44,796 nt of DNA from DASVDE01 sp036381235 (GCA_036381235.1 DASVDE010000007.1:1-44796); one strand, 5' to 3'; positions 7,259-16,582 are shown, counted from the first letter of the stretch. The notes: generated from the letters alone by a model not told the origin. A program made the numbers and translations.

Positions 7259-7984
7259 TCAGTCGCCGCGAGGGGAGATGCCGCCGCCGCGGACGGTCGA
7301 AATGCCACCCGACGGGGCCGGTGGGGGAGTGGGCTCCTTCGCAGTCGGGGGCGGAGTAGGTGCCGGCGGGGTGGTCGGCGGTATGCCGGCTCCCATGCCG
7401 GCCGGGAAGACGCTGACCCATTCGGCGAGCTGGAACTGCGGCGCCGGCGCGTGTTCCCAAGAGATGTGCAGGTGGTCGCCGCAGCCGTGGCCGGCGTCGC
7501 CGTCGTAGCCAACCCAGCGGAATGGCGGGCGGGGGCGGTTCTGGCGCGGCTCGGCCAACTTCGCGAGGCGGGTGATCCCGCGCCAGTGGCTGTCGCAGCG
7601 GCCGCTCCAGCTCAGGGGCACGATGTCGACCGCGAGTCCGTTGTAGTGGTCGGAATGCCTCACGTGGCAGCCGTGGCAGCCGGCGTGTTCTCCGTTGGGA
7701 AGCGGCCCCGAGTACCCGTCGCTGACGTAGATCGGGAAGCGCTTCGCGATCCAGCGCAGGTCGGGCACGATGCGCCGGTCGACCATGTCGCCCTCCTCAT
7801 GTGGGATCGCGGCCGGAATCGGGACGATCTCGCCGGTCCCGTAGATCAGCCGCACGGGGCCGGGCACGGCGCTCGCCCGCGAGTTGCTTGGAAGGCAGAG
7901 GGACGCGGCCAGCGCGAGGCCCAGAAGGCCCAGCACGACGCCCAAAGCCCAACGCCGCGGAGTGCTGTCGTCCCTGATCGCCAC
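7259..7984 (-). CDS. Secreted M15-like (D-Ala-D-Ala carboxypeptidase-type) protein
   Basis: 241 residues with an N-terminal signal anchor (RRWALGVVLGLLGLALAASL, residues 11-30). The zinc-site pattern of the M15/hedgehog-type peptidases can be seen: HSDHYNGLAVDIVPL gives H-x6-D and CGDHLHISWEH gives the closing H-x-H. Several Cys residues (GCHGCH, GRCDSH, GHGCGDH) may form disulfides outside the cell. The last 45 residues are a proline/threonine-rich tail. It probably trims peptidoglycan peptides or is a derived relative; some copies of this fold in actinobacteria have unknown substrates. The gene has a GTG start. Confidence 0.65.
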   Translation of the reverse strand: MAIRDDSTPRRWALGVVLGLLGLALAASLCLPSNSRASAVPGPVRLIYGTGEIVPIPAAIPHEEGDMVDRRIVPDLRWIAKRFPIYVSDGYSGPLPNGEHAGCHGCHVRHSDHYNGLAVDIVPLSWSGRCDSHWRGITRLAKLAEPRQNRPRPPFRWVGYDGDAGHGCGDHLHISWEHAPAPQFQLAEWVSVFPAGMGAGIPPTTPPAPTPPPTAKEPTPPPAPSGGISTVRGGGISPRGD

Positions 7985-8045
7985 GTCTTCCGCTTATCGA
8001 CCGCGATGGGGGGTGGGCTTAAGCCTCGCAACACAGGCTCCGGGA

Positions 8046-8051
8046 TAGGGT
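8046..8051 (+). promoter_or_regulatory. -10 hexamer TAGGGT of a leaderless gene
   Basis: TAGGGT ends eight bases before ATG 8060 with no ribosome site between. A perfect 10-base palindrome GGCTTAAGCC (8016-8025) lies a little upstream in the same divergent gap and could be a small operator. Confidence 0.4.
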
Positions 8052-8059
8052 TCGACCCG

Positions 8060-9658
8060 ATGCCGACGGTCCGCGAAGCCGCTTTCGACCTCTTCCGCGC
8101 ACAGGGAATGACGACGATGTTCGGCAACCCCGGCTCGACCGAGCTGCCGATGCTCGCCGACTACCCGGGCGACTTCCGATACGTGCTCGGCTTGCAGGAG
8201 GCGGTTGTGGTCGGGATGGCCGATGGCTACGCGCAGGCCTCTGGCAGCACCGCGCTGGCCAACCTGCACACCGCGCCGGGTGTCGGCAATGCGATGGGGG
8301 CGATCTTCAACGCGCAGGCCAACCACTCGCCGCTGTTGATCACGGCGGGTCAGCAGACCCGGGCGCAGATGACCCTTCAGGCGAACCTCACCAACCGTGA
8401 CGCCGCCCGCATGCCCCACCCACTCGTCAAGTGGTCCTATGAGCCTCCGCGCGCCGAGGACGTGCCGCTGGCACTCGCCCGCGGCGCCCACCTCGCCTCA
8501 CTGCCCCCAAAGGGGCCGGTCTTCGTCTCGCTGCCGATGGACGATTGGTATGCGGAGCTGACCGAGGCAGATGCCCGTCACGCAATCGAGCGCACGGTCA
8601 CCGGGCGCGCTGTCGCCGGCCCCGAGGCGGTGCGGACGCTGGCTGAGCGGCTCGACGCCGCCGCCAACCCGGTCCTCGTCGCCGGCCCCGACATCGACGC
8701 CAGCGGCGCCTGGGATGCCGCCATCGGTCTCGCCGAGCGTCAGCGCCTGCCGGTCTGGGCGACGCCGGCGCCCGGTGGCGGGCGGATCGGCTTCCCCGAG
8801 GGGCACGCCAACTTCCGCGGCGTACTGCCGCCCGCGATCGGCCCTGTCGCCCAGACCCTGGAGGGCCATGACCTGATCTTGGTCATCGGCAGCTCGGTCT
8901 TTCCCTATTACCCTCACATCCCCGGCGCGCTGCTGCCGGAGGGAGGGAAGCTGGTCGCGATCACCAGCGACCCCGACGAGGCCGCCCGCGCCCCGATGGG
9001 TGACGCGATCGTCGCCGACGTGAAGCTCACCGTGGAGGCGCTGCTGGAGGCGGTACCGGAGTCCAGCCGCCCCGCGCCCGAGCCCAATGAGCCGCCGCAG
9101 GAGATCCCCGCCACCGACCCGCTCAATCCCTCCACGGTTCACTCCGCCCTCGCCGAAGTGCTTCCCGAGGACGCGATCGTCGTCCTCGAATCCCCATCCA
9201 GCACCCTGGCGCTGCGCAACCAGCTGCGCATCTCCCGCCCCGGCAGCTACTACTTTGGCGCCGGCGGCGGCCTCGGCTTCGGCCTCTCCGCTTCGATCGG
9301 CGTGCAGCTGGCCCAGCCCGACCGCCCGGTCGTCTGCGTGCTCGGCGAGGGCTCGGTCCAGTACGCAGTCACCGCCTTCTGGAGCGCGGTCGCCTACAAG
9401 ACCCCGGTCACCTTCCTCGTCCTGCGCAACTCCGAGTACGCGATCCTCAAGTGGTTCGCCGACGTCGAGCAGGTGCAGGGCGCCCCCGGCCTCGACCTGC
9501 CGGCGCTCGACTGCGCCGCCGTCGCCGAGGGCTACGGCGTCACTGCGCACCGGGCCAAGGAGCGCGACGAGGTCGCCGGCGCGCTGGCAAAGGCGCTTGC
9601 CTCCTCACAGCCGGAGCTGGTCGAGGTCCCGGTCGCGCCCGGGATGGCCCTCTTCTAG
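8060..9658 (+). CDS. ThDP-dependent decarboxylase, benzoylformate decarboxylase type
   Basis: 532 residues, against about 528 for Pseudomonas MdlC. Three catalytic positions fall at the same numbers as in MdlC: Ser26 (GNPGSTELP), Glu47 (GLQEAVV) and His70 (ANLHTAPGVGNAMG). The ThDP motif is GEGSVQY with the metal-side Asp replaced by Glu, followed by the RNSEYAIL segment. The second MdlC histidine (His281, in VFRYH) is replaced here by Tyr in VFPYYPH, with a His two residues later. The enzyme should decarboxylate a 2-oxo acid to an aldehyde, but that change argues against assuming benzoylformate as substrate. It is followed after nine bases by a 2-hydroxyacid dehydrogenase gene, so the pair could run hydroxy acid, oxo acid, aldehyde. 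Confidence 0.8.
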   Translation: MPTVREAAFDLFRAQGMTTMFGNPGSTELPMLADYPGDFRYVLGLQEAVVVGMADGYAQASGSTALANLHTAPGVGNAMGAIFNAQANHSPLLITAGQQTRAQMTLQANLTNRDAARMPHPLVKWSYEPPRAEDVPLALARGAHLASLPPKGPVFVSLPMDDWYAELTEADARHAIERTVTGRAVAGPEAVRTLAERLDAAANPVLVAGPDIDASGAWDAAIGLAERQRLPVWATPAPGGGRIGFPEGHANFRGVLPPAIGPVAQTLEGHDLILVIGSSVFPYYPHIPGALLPEGGKLVAITSDPDEAARAPMGDAIVADVKLTVEALLEAVPESSRPAPEPNEPPQEIPATDPLNPSTVHSALAEVLPEDAIVVLESPSSTLALRNQLRISRPGSYYFGAGGGLGFGLSASIGVQLAQPDRPVVCVLGEGSVQYAVTAFWSAVAYKTPVTFLVLRNSEYAILKWFADVEQVQGAPGLDLPALDCAAVAEGYGVTAHRAKERDEVAGALAKALASSQPELVEVPVAPGMALF

Positions 9659-9661
9659 GCT
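9656..9661 (+). promoter_or_regulatory. -10-like TAGGCT overlapping a stop codon
   Basis: TAGGCT begins with the TAG stop of the decarboxylase gene and ends six bases before ATG 9668. It could give an internal leaderless transcript for the dehydrogenase gene. Since the bases are partly fixed by the stop codon, the evidence is weaker than elsewhere. Confidence 0.3.
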
Positions 9662-9667
9662 CGGGAC

Positions 9668-12499
9668 ATGGCGCTGCTTCAGCGGAAGGTCGAGTCGCTC
9701 GCCCCCGAGGCGAGCGAGCCGGCGCCCGATCGTGCCCCCGACTCCCTGGCGACAGGAGCCGCGCAGCCGCTGCGCGGTGAGCTGGAGGCGCTGCTGGGCG
9801 TCGACCGTGTCCTCGGTCGCGCCTCCGACATCGTCCGCTACGCGTCCGACGCCAGCCCGTACCGCCTGCTGCCTCAGGTCGTGGTCATGGCCCGTGACGC
9901 CGGCGACGTCGCCAAGACCCTCTCCTACGGGCGGGAGAAGGGCATCCCCGTCACCTTTCGCGCCGGCGGCACCAGCCTCAACGGGCAGGGGCAGACCGAC
10001 GGCATCCTGGTCGACGTGCGCCGCCACTTCGGCGGCGTCGCGGTCGAGGAGGAGGGGGCGCTGGCCAGGGTCAAGCCTGGCACCGTGCTCGGCCACGCCA
10101 ACCGGGTGCTCGCCCCGCATGGGCGCAAGCTCGGCCCGGATCCTGCCAGCACCGACATCGCCACGGTCGGCGGGGTCGTCGCCAACAACTCGGGGGGAAT
10201 GCGTTGCGGCGTCACCCACGACTCCTACTCGACGCTGCACTCGCTGACCTTCGTGATGCCTTCCGGGACGACGATCGACACCGCCGCCCCGGGCGCCGCC
10301 GAGCGTTTCGCCGCGGAGGAGCCGGAGCTGTCGGCCGGCCTCGCCGCGATCCGCGACGAGATTCGCGCCGATGCCGAGCTGAGCCAGCGCATCCGCCGCA
10401 AGTTCGCGATCAAGAACACCACCGGCTATCGCCTCTGCGCCTTCCTCGACGCCGACGAGCCGCTGGAGATCTTCCGCCGCCTGCTCGTCGGCTCCGAGGG
10501 GACCCTTGCCTTCCTCGCCGAGGCGGTCTTCGAGACGGTGCCGCTCCCCGCTCGTACCACCACCGCCTGGGTCCACTTCCCCGGCATCGACGAGGCGATC
10601 GCCCCGGTCCGCGACCTGGTCGCCTCGGGTGCGACGGCGGTCGAGCTGATGGTCGCTCCGGCGCTGATCACCGCCGCGTGGAACATGGTCGGCGCGCCGC
10701 AGGAGTGGAAAGAGCTGCCGCCCGAGTCGGCGGTGCTGCTGATCGAGTTCGGAGCGGAGAGCGACGCGGAGCTGGATGCCTACGTGGAGAAAGCCGGAGA
10801 GATCCTCGCCTCCCATGAGACGATTCGCCCGATCCACTTCACCCGCGAGGCCGAGGAGATCGAGCTGGCCTGGCGGGTGCGCGAGGGGCTGCACGGCCTG
10901 GTCGGGCGCCTGCGCCTCCCCGGAACGTCGTTGATCGTCGAGGACGTCTGCGTGCCGCCGGAGCGGATCGCCGAGGGCGCCCGCGACCTGCAGGCGCTGC
11001 TCGGTGAGCACGGCTTCCTACCCGGGGTCGCCGGTCATGCCTCCGCCGGGAACCTCCACTTCATGCTCACCCCCGACTTCGCCAAGCAGGAGGACCTCGA
11101 GCGTTACGAGTCCTTCATGTCGAAGCTGGTCGAGATGATCGTCGACCGCTACGACGGATCGCTGAAGGCCGAGCACGGGACCGGGATCAACATGGCTCCC
11201 TATGTGGAGCGCGAGTGGGGGGAGCGGGCCACGGAGCTGATGTGGCGGGTGAAGAGGCTCGCCGACCCCGATGGCGTCCTCTCCCCGGGGGTGGTGCTGA
11301 ACCGGGACCCCGGCGCGCACCTGCGCAACCTGAAAACGACGCCGCCGATCGAGGAGTCCGCCACCACCTGTGTCGAGTGCGGCTTCTGCGAGCCGGCCTG
11401 TCCGAGTCGCAACCTGACCACGACGCCGCGCCAGCGGATCGTGCTGCGGCGGGAGATCGCCCGCCAGCCGGCGGGCTCGCCGCTGCAGAAGGCGCTGCTG
11501 GAGGAGTACGTGTACGACTCGATGGACACCTGCGCCGCCGACGGCTCCTGCGCACTCGCCTGCCCGCTCGGGATCGACACCGGCAAGCTGGTCAAGGAGC
11601 TGCGGGGTGCCCGCCACACGCCGCGAGCGGAGCGCGCCGCGCTGGCGACGGCAAAGCGCTGGGGAGCGGTGGAGGGGGCCTCACGCGCGGCGCTGAGGAT
11701 CGGAGGCCCGTTGGCGCGGCGGACGAAGCCCGGCAAGGGCTTGCCGGGCCCGGCACCCGGGCGACTGCCTGCCACGGACCCCGAAGGCGCGGCAGCGGTC
11801 TACTTCCCCTCCTGCACCAATCGCATCTTCGGCGGCTCGCCGGTGGAGGCGCTGGTCGAGGTCTCGGGCCGCGCCGGGCTGCCGCTCTGGATCCCCGACG
11901 GCGTGGGGGGCAGCTGCTGCGGCCTGCCCTGGAGCTCGAAAGGCTTCGGCGACGCCCACCGCCAAAAGGCGAACGAGATGGTCGAACGGCTGTGGGACTG
12001 GAGCGAGGAGGGATCACTGCCGGTGCTGATCGATGCCGCCTCCTGCACCCAGGCCGTCTCCGACCCGGGCGAGGGTGTCCTCTCCGAGGAGAACGCCGAG
12101 CGACTGGCGAGGCTGGAGATCCTCGACTCGGTTGCCTGGGCTCATGACCGGTTGCTGCCGAAGTTGGAGATCGCCGGCAAGGTTGCCTCCGCGACCGTCC
12201 ACCCGACCTGCGCTACCCGCCACATGGGGTTGGCGCCGCGCCTGCGTTCCCTCGCCACGGCCCTTGCCGGGGACGTCTACGTCGCTCCTTCGGCGACCTG
12301 CTGTGGCTTCGCGGGCGATCGCGGCATCTCTCACCCGGAGCTGACCGCCGCCGCGACCGCCGAGCAGGCAGCGGAGCTGGCCGGCCGCGACTTCGACGCC
12401 CGACTCTCCAACAACCGCACCTGCGAGATCGGCCTCAGCCGCGCCACCGGCAAGACCTACGAGTCCTTTCTCTTCCTGCTCGAGCGCCTAACCAGGTGA
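9668..12499 (+). CDS. Fused FAD-binding / 4Fe-4S D-2-hydroxyacid dehydrogenase (Dld/GlcDF type)
   Basis: 943 residues. An FAD PCMH domain (residues about 55-260; TFRAGGTSLNGQGQTDG and VGGVVANNSGG) is followed by an FAD-oxidase C domain (to about 540, with KAEHGTGINMAP). Two Cys clusters come next: C568-x2-C571-x2-C574-x3-C578 and C622-x5-C628-x3-C632. The C-terminal part has two CCG motifs (SCCGLPWS and TCCGFAGD). This is the single-chain form of GlcD plus GlcF, found in bacterial D-lactate/D-2-hydroxyglutarate dehydrogenases that pass electrons to quinone or another carrier. TAGGCT, overlapping the previous stop codon, is six bases before the ATG. It belongs with the decarboxylase gene. Confidence 0.88.
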   Translation: MALLQRKVESLAPEASEPAPDRAPDSLATGAAQPLRGELEALLGVDRVLGRASDIVRYASDASPYRLLPQVVVMARDAGDVAKTLSYGREKGIPVTFRAGGTSLNGQGQTDGILVDVRRHFGGVAVEEEGALARVKPGTVLGHANRVLAPHGRKLGPDPASTDIATVGGVVANNSGGMRCGVTHDSYSTLHSLTFVMPSGTTIDTAAPGAAERFAAEEPELSAGLAAIRDEIRADAELSQRIRRKFAIKNTTGYRLCAFLDADEPLEIFRRLLVGSEGTLAFLAEAVFETVPLPARTTTAWVHFPGIDEAIAPVRDLVASGATAVELMVAPALITAAWNMVGAPQEWKELPPESAVLLIEFGAESDAELDAYVEKAGEILASHETIRPIHFTREAEEIELAWRVREGLHGLVGRLRLPGTSLIVEDVCVPPERIAEGARDLQALLGEHGFLPGVAGHASAGNLHFMLTPDFAKQEDLERYESFMSKLVEMIVDRYDGSLKAEHGTGINMAPYVEREWGERATELMWRVKRLADPDGVLSPGVVLNRDPGAHLRNLKTTPPIEESATTCVECGFCEPACPSRNLTTTPRQRIVLRREIARQPAGSPLQKALLEEYVYDSMDTCAADGSCALACPLGIDTGKLVKELRGARHTPRAERAALATAKRWGAVEGASRAALRIGGPLARRTKPGKGLPGPAPGRLPATDPEGAAAVYFPSCTNRIFGGSPVEALVEVSGRAGLPLWIPDGVGGSCCGLPWSSKGFGDAHRQKANEMVERLWDWSEEGSLPVLIDAASCTQAVSDPGEGVLSEENAERLARLEILDSVAWAHDRLLPKLEIAGKVASATVHPTCATRHMGLAPRLRSLATALAGDVYVAPSATCCGFAGDRGISHPELTAAATAEQAAELAGRDFDARLSNNRTCEIGLSRATGKTYESFLFLLERLTR

Positions 12500-13363
12500 C
12501 GAAGCGGCCGCCGCGGCGCCTTCGCCGGCGGAGAGCTTCTCGGCTTCGAGGATCGCCTCACGGAAGCGAGGGTCGCGCTCGGAGCGCTTGTCCAGCAGCG
12601 GGTTGATCAGCCCGCGCACGGCGGAGACGTAGCGCCACCACTTGGGCGCGAAGGTGCGTGGCGCCCGCTCTTCGATCCCGCGGACGACGGATGCTCCGGC
12701 CTCAGCGGGGGTGATCCGCTTCATCAGGAAGGCGGGCATTGCCTCTTCCAGGCGCCCGGCCCCCGGTCTGGCAAAGGCATCCTGGACCAGCTTCGTGTCG
12801 ACCCAGCCGAAGTAGGCGACCCCGGCGCTGGCCCCGAGTGGCGCCAGCTCGGTTCGCAGGGAACGGCCGAAGGCCTCTACCCCGGACTTGGCCATCGCGT
12901 AAGCGCTGTTCAGCATCCCGTTGGCGATCGCGTAGGCGGAGGAGACCACGACGATGTGCCCTTGGCGTTCGGCGATTTGGGGGAGCGCCGCCCGCACCGT
13001 GTGCCAGACGCCCATCAGGTTGACGTCGATCACCCGCTCCCACTCCTCGGCGGAGACCATGCGGATCGTGGTGGTGGTCGGCGGCGCGATCCCGGCGTTG
13101 GCCATCGCGATGTCGAGACCGCCGAAGCGCTCGACCGTTTCCGCGACCGCCGCCCGCATCGCCCCGGCGTCGGTGACATCGGCGCCGATCCCCAGCGCGC
13201 GCTCGCCGATCCGCTCGGCCGCCTCCCGCGCCTCGGCGGCGTCGATGTCGAGGACAGCGACGGAGGCGCCGCGCTGGTGCAGCTGGCGCGCGGTTTCGTA
13301 GCCGATGCCCCGGGCGCCGCCGGTAACCAGCGCCACCTTTCCGTTCACGTCGTAGATGGGCAT
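12488..13363 (-). CDS. Short-chain dehydrogenase/reductase
   Basis: 291 residues, classical SDR. The nucleotide motif TGGARGIG is at residues 14-21, the structural NAG at 89-91, catalytic Ser141/142 and Y155-x3-K159 (YAMAK). An acidic residue at the end of the second strand (VLDID) suggests NAD(H) rather than NADP(H). The C-terminal extension (KWWRYVSAVRGLINPLLDKR) is typical of SDRs acting on lipids or steroids, although the substrate is unknown. Its 3' end overlaps the hydroxyacid dehydrogenase stop by 12 bases tail to tail. On its strand TACCCT (13378-13373) lies nine bases before the ATG, so it too looks leaderless. Confidence 0.88.
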   Translation of the reverse strand: MPIYDVNGKVALVTGGARGIGYETARQLHQRGASVAVLDIDAAEAREAAERIGERALGIGADVTDAGAMRAAVAETVERFGGLDIAMANAGIAPPTTTTIRMVSAEEWERVIDVNLMGVWHTVRAALPQIAERQGHIVVVSSAYAIANGMLNSAYAMAKSGVEAFGRSLRTELAPLGASAGVAYFGWVDTKLVQDAFARPGAGRLEEAMPAFLMKRITPAEAGASVVRGIEERAPRTFAPKWWRYVSAVRGLINPLLDKRSERDPRFREAILEAEKLSAGEGAAAAASSPG

Positions 13364-13372
13364 GCGGCGGTC

Positions 13373-13378
13373 AGGGTA
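13373..13378 (-). promoter_or_regulatory. -10 hexamer TACCCT of the SDR gene
   Basis: Read on the reverse strand, TACCCT ends nine bases before the SDR ATG at 13363. On the other strand TAGAAT (13387-13392) is placed 15 bases before the ileS ATG, so this 44-base gap seems to hold two back-to-back promoters. Confidence 0.4.
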
Positions 13379-13407
13379 CTCGCTCCTAGAATCACCTGCT
13401 CGCGCTC

Positions 13408-16400
13408 ATGTCCGGCTTTCGTCCCATAGATCCCAAGCAGCCCTTCCCCGAGATGGAGGAGCGCATTTTGGAGCGCTGGCGGGAGCGCGACGTATTCCAT
13501 CGCTCTCTCGCCAACCGCGAGGGCGCCGAGGTCTGGAGCTTCTACGAGGGCCCGCCGACAGCCAACGGCCGGCCCGGCTCTCACCACGTCCTCTCCCGTG
13601 TCTTCAAGGACGTCTACCCGCGCTACCAGACAATGCGCGGCCGGCGAGTGCCTCGCAAGGCCGGCTGGGACTGCCACGGCCTGCCGGTCGAGCTGGAGGT
13701 CGAGCGCCAGCTCGGCATCTCCTCCAAGCAGGAGATCGAGGAGTACGGAATCGCCGAGTTCAACCGCCGCTGCCGCGAGTCGGTCTTCGAGTACGTCGAG
13801 GAGTGGAACCGGCTGACCGAGCGGATCGGCTTCTGGATTGACCTCGACGACCCCTATGTCACGCTCGAGGACGACTACATCGAGTCGGTCTGGTGGTCGC
13901 TGCGCCGGCTCTGGGACGACGGCCGCCTCTACGAAGGCCACAAGGTCGTGCCCTACTGCCCACGCTGCGGCACCGCGCTCTCCTCGCACGAGGTGGCGTT
14001 GGGCTACAAAGAGGTCTCAGATCCCTCCATATATGTGCGCTTTCCGTTAGCCGACGCCGAAGGCGAGTCGCTGCTGGTCTGGACGACGACGCCCTGGACG
14101 CTGCCAGGCAACGTCGCTGTGGCCGTCGCGCCAGGCGTCACCTACGTGCGAGCGCGGGTGGGCGAGGAGTCGCTGGTCCTCGCCGAGCCACTGGTCGAGA
14201 GGGTATTGGGCGAGGAGACTGAGATCGTTGAGCGCTTTCCGGGGCGGGACCTGGTTGGGCGTCAATACAAAGGCCCGGTCTTCAACCTCAACGACCGTGA
14301 GCCGGGCGGATTCCCGGTCCTCGCCGGCGACTTCGTCACCACCGAGGATGGCACCGGCCTGGTTCACATCGCCCCCGCTTTCGGCGAGGACGACTACGCG
14401 GTCGCGGCCGAGAACGGGATCTTCGACCCGACCGACCACGCCAGTCTCTACAACCCGGTCAAGCTCGACGGCACCTTCACGACCCAGGTGAGCGGCTACG
14501 AAGACCGCTTCGTCAAGGACCCCGAGGTGACCCGCGCTCTGATCGACGATCTCGCCGCGCGCGACCTGCTCTTCCGCGAACAGTCCTACGAGCACGCCTA
14601 CCCGCACTGCTGGCGCTGCGGCACGCCGCTCCTCTACTACGCGAAGTCGAGCTGGTACGTGCGCACCTCGCAGGTGAAGGAGGAGCTGCTCGCCAACAAC
14701 GAAGAGATCGGCTGGCATCCCGAGCACATCAAGCACGGGCGCTTCGGCAAGTGGCTGGAGAACAACGTCGACTGGGCGCTCTCCCGAGACCGCTACTGGG
14801 GGACGCCGCTGCCGATCTGGGAGTGCGAGGAGGAGAGCTGCGACGGGCGCTTCTGCGCCGGCTCGGTCGCCGAGCTGCGCGCGCGCGCCACGGGCGAGGT
14901 TCCCGACGACCTGCACCGTCCCTATATCGACGAGGTGAGCGTCGAGTGCGAGCGCTGCGGCGGCGCGATGCGCCGCGTCGAGTCGGTGATCGACACCTGG
15001 TACGACAGTGGCGCGATGCCCTTCGCGCAGTACCACTACCCGTTCGAGAACGAGGACCTCTTCCAGGAGCGCTTTCCCGCCGACTTCATCTGCGAGGCGA
15101 TCGATCAGACCCGCGGCTGGTTCTACACCCTGCTCGCCGAGTCGACCCTGCTGTTCGGCGCCTCCAGCTACCGCAACTGCGTCTGCCTCGGGCTGATCCT
15201 CGACCCCGAGGGCCAGAAGATGTCGAAGAGCAAGGGCAACGTGGTCGAGCCCTGGGACGTGATCGCCGCCCACGGCGCTGACGCCTTCCGCTGGTACTAC
15301 CTGACCGCCCAGCAGCCCTGGTCGGGCTATCGCTTCTCGATCGACACCGTCGGCGAATCGGTCCGCCAGTTCCTCCTCACCCTCTGGAACACGTACTCCT
15401 TCTGGGTTCTCTACGCGAACGCAGAGAACCTCGCCCCCGACGACTTTCGCGCGGCCCCCGAGCCCTCCGAAGACCTCGACCGGTGGGTGCTGTCCCGACT
15501 CCAGGCGACGATCGCGACCGTTCGCGGCCACATGGACAGCTTCGACTGCACCGACGCCGGCCGGGCGATCGCCGACTTCGTCGAGGAGCTGTCCAACTGG
15601 TACGTGCGTTTGTCCCGCCGTCGCTTCTGGGAGGGCGACCGCGCGGCCTTCTCCACCCTGCGCCACTGCCTGTTGGAGACGGCGGCGCTGCTGGCTCCCT
15701 TCACTCCCTTTCTCGCCGACGAGATCCATCTGAACCTGGCCGGTGGCGAGGCCGAGGAGCTGGGCGATCAGCCCGACTCGGTCCACCTGCGCGACTTCCC
15801 CGAGCCCGACCCCGCTCTCGCCGACCCCGCGCTGGAGACGGCGATGAAGGCGGTGCGCCTCACCGTCGAGCTGGGTCGCGCCGCCCGCGCGCAGGCCAAG
15901 GCGAAAATCCGCCAGCCGCTGCGCCGCGCGGTGATCGTCGCCAATGACGCCGAGCGCGAGGCGATCCAGGCTCAGGCCGCATTGGTCACCGCCGAGCTGA
16001 ACGTGAAGGAGTTGGACTTCGTCACCGAGGAGGCGGAGCTGGTCAGCTACGCCGTGAAGCCCAACTACCGCTCACTCGGCCCGCGCTTTGGCAAGCGGAT
16101 GCCGCAGGTCGCCGCTGCCGTCGAGGCGCTCGACCCGACGCATGTGGCCAAGGTGATGTCCGAGGGTGGAGAGGTCGGGATCAGCGTCGACGGCGACGAT
16201 CATGCCCTCGGCGCAGACGAGGTCACCCTTTCTCTGCAGCCGCTGGAGGGATACGAGGTCGAGGCCGAGGCAGGCCATGCCGTCGCCCTGCAGCTGGAGC
16301 TGGACGACGAGCTGCGCCGCGAGGGCCTCGCCCGCGAGATCGTCCACGCCGTCCAGAACGCGCGCAAAGCCGCCGGCCTCGAGATAACCGATCGCATCGA

Positions 16401-16563
16401 GCTAAGCCTCGCCGGCGACGCTGAGCTGATCGATGCCGCTCGCGAGTACGAGCCTTACTTGACAGGCGAAGTCCTGGCTACCTCGATCGCCTATGACGCC
16501 GCCGACGGCGCCGAGGCGAAGATCGACGGCCACGATCTCCGCATCGCAATCACCAGCGCCTGA
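13408..16563 (+). CDS. ileS: Isoleucyl-tRNA synthetase (type 2)
   Basis: 1051 residues. The class I signature appears as PPTANGRPGSHH (residues 49-60), the form with a Ser in the HIGH motif seen in eukaryote-like type 2 enzymes, and KMSKS is at 604-608. The editing domain (VWTTTPWTLPGNVAVAV) and the WRCGTPLLYYAK and DQTRGWFYTLL segments are all present. The C-terminal domain carries an anticodon-binding part and a long beta-rich end. Type 2 IleS proteins are known for low sensitivity to mupirocin; here that is inferred from family type only. It charges tRNA-Ile and is probably the only copy needed for growth. Confidence 0.96.
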   Translation: MSGFRPIDPKQPFPEMEERILERWRERDVFHRSLANREGAEVWSFYEGPPTANGRPGSHHVLSRVFKDVYPRYQTMRGRRVPRKAGWDCHGLPVELEVERQLGISSKQEIEEYGIAEFNRRCRESVFEYVEEWNRLTERIGFWIDLDDPYVTLEDDYIESVWWSLRRLWDDGRLYEGHKVVPYCPRCGTALSSHEVALGYKEVSDPSIYVRFPLADAEGESLLVWTTTPWTLPGNVAVAVAPGVTYVRARVGEESLVLAEPLVERVLGEETEIVERFPGRDLVGRQYKGPVFNLNDREPGGFPVLAGDFVTTEDGTGLVHIAPAFGEDDYAVAAENGIFDPTDHASLYNPVKLDGTFTTQVSGYEDRFVKDPEVTRALIDDLAARDLLFREQSYEHAYPHCWRCGTPLLYYAKSSWYVRTSQVKEELLANNEEIGWHPEHIKHGRFGKWLENNVDWALSRDRYWGTPLPIWECEEESCDGRFCAGSVAELRARATGEVPDDLHRPYIDEVSVECERCGGAMRRVESVIDTWYDSGAMPFAQYHYPFENEDLFQERFPADFICEAIDQTRGWFYTLLAESTLLFGASSYRNCVCLGLILDPEGQKMSKSKGNVVEPWDVIAAHGADAFRWYYLTAQQPWSGYRFSIDTVGESVRQFLLTLWNTYSFWVLYANAENLAPDDFRAAPEPSEDLDRWVLSRLQATIATVRGHMDSFDCTDAGRAIADFVEELSNWYVRLSRRRFWEGDRAAFSTLRHCLLETAALLAPFTPFLADEIHLNLAGGEAEELGDQPDSVHLRDFPEPDPALADPALETAMKAVRLTVELGRAARAQAKAKIRQPLRRAVIVANDAEREAIQAQAALVTAELNVKELDFVTEEAELVSYAVKPNYRSLGPRFGKRMPQVAAAVEALDPTHVAKVMSEGGEVGISVDGDDHALGADEVTLSLQPLEGYEVEAEAGHAVALQLELDDELRREGLAREIVHAVQNARKAAGLEITDRIELSLAGDAELIDAAREYEPYLTGEVLATSIAYDAADGAEAKIDGHDLRIAITSA

Positions 16564-16582
16564 GGGGAGAGATTTCGAGCGC

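Noticed and set aside
14047..15786. Long reverse-strand open frame inside ileS
   Set aside because: Composition (GVGG, RRRA-type runs) and full overlap with ileS show it to be a high-GC antisense shadow.
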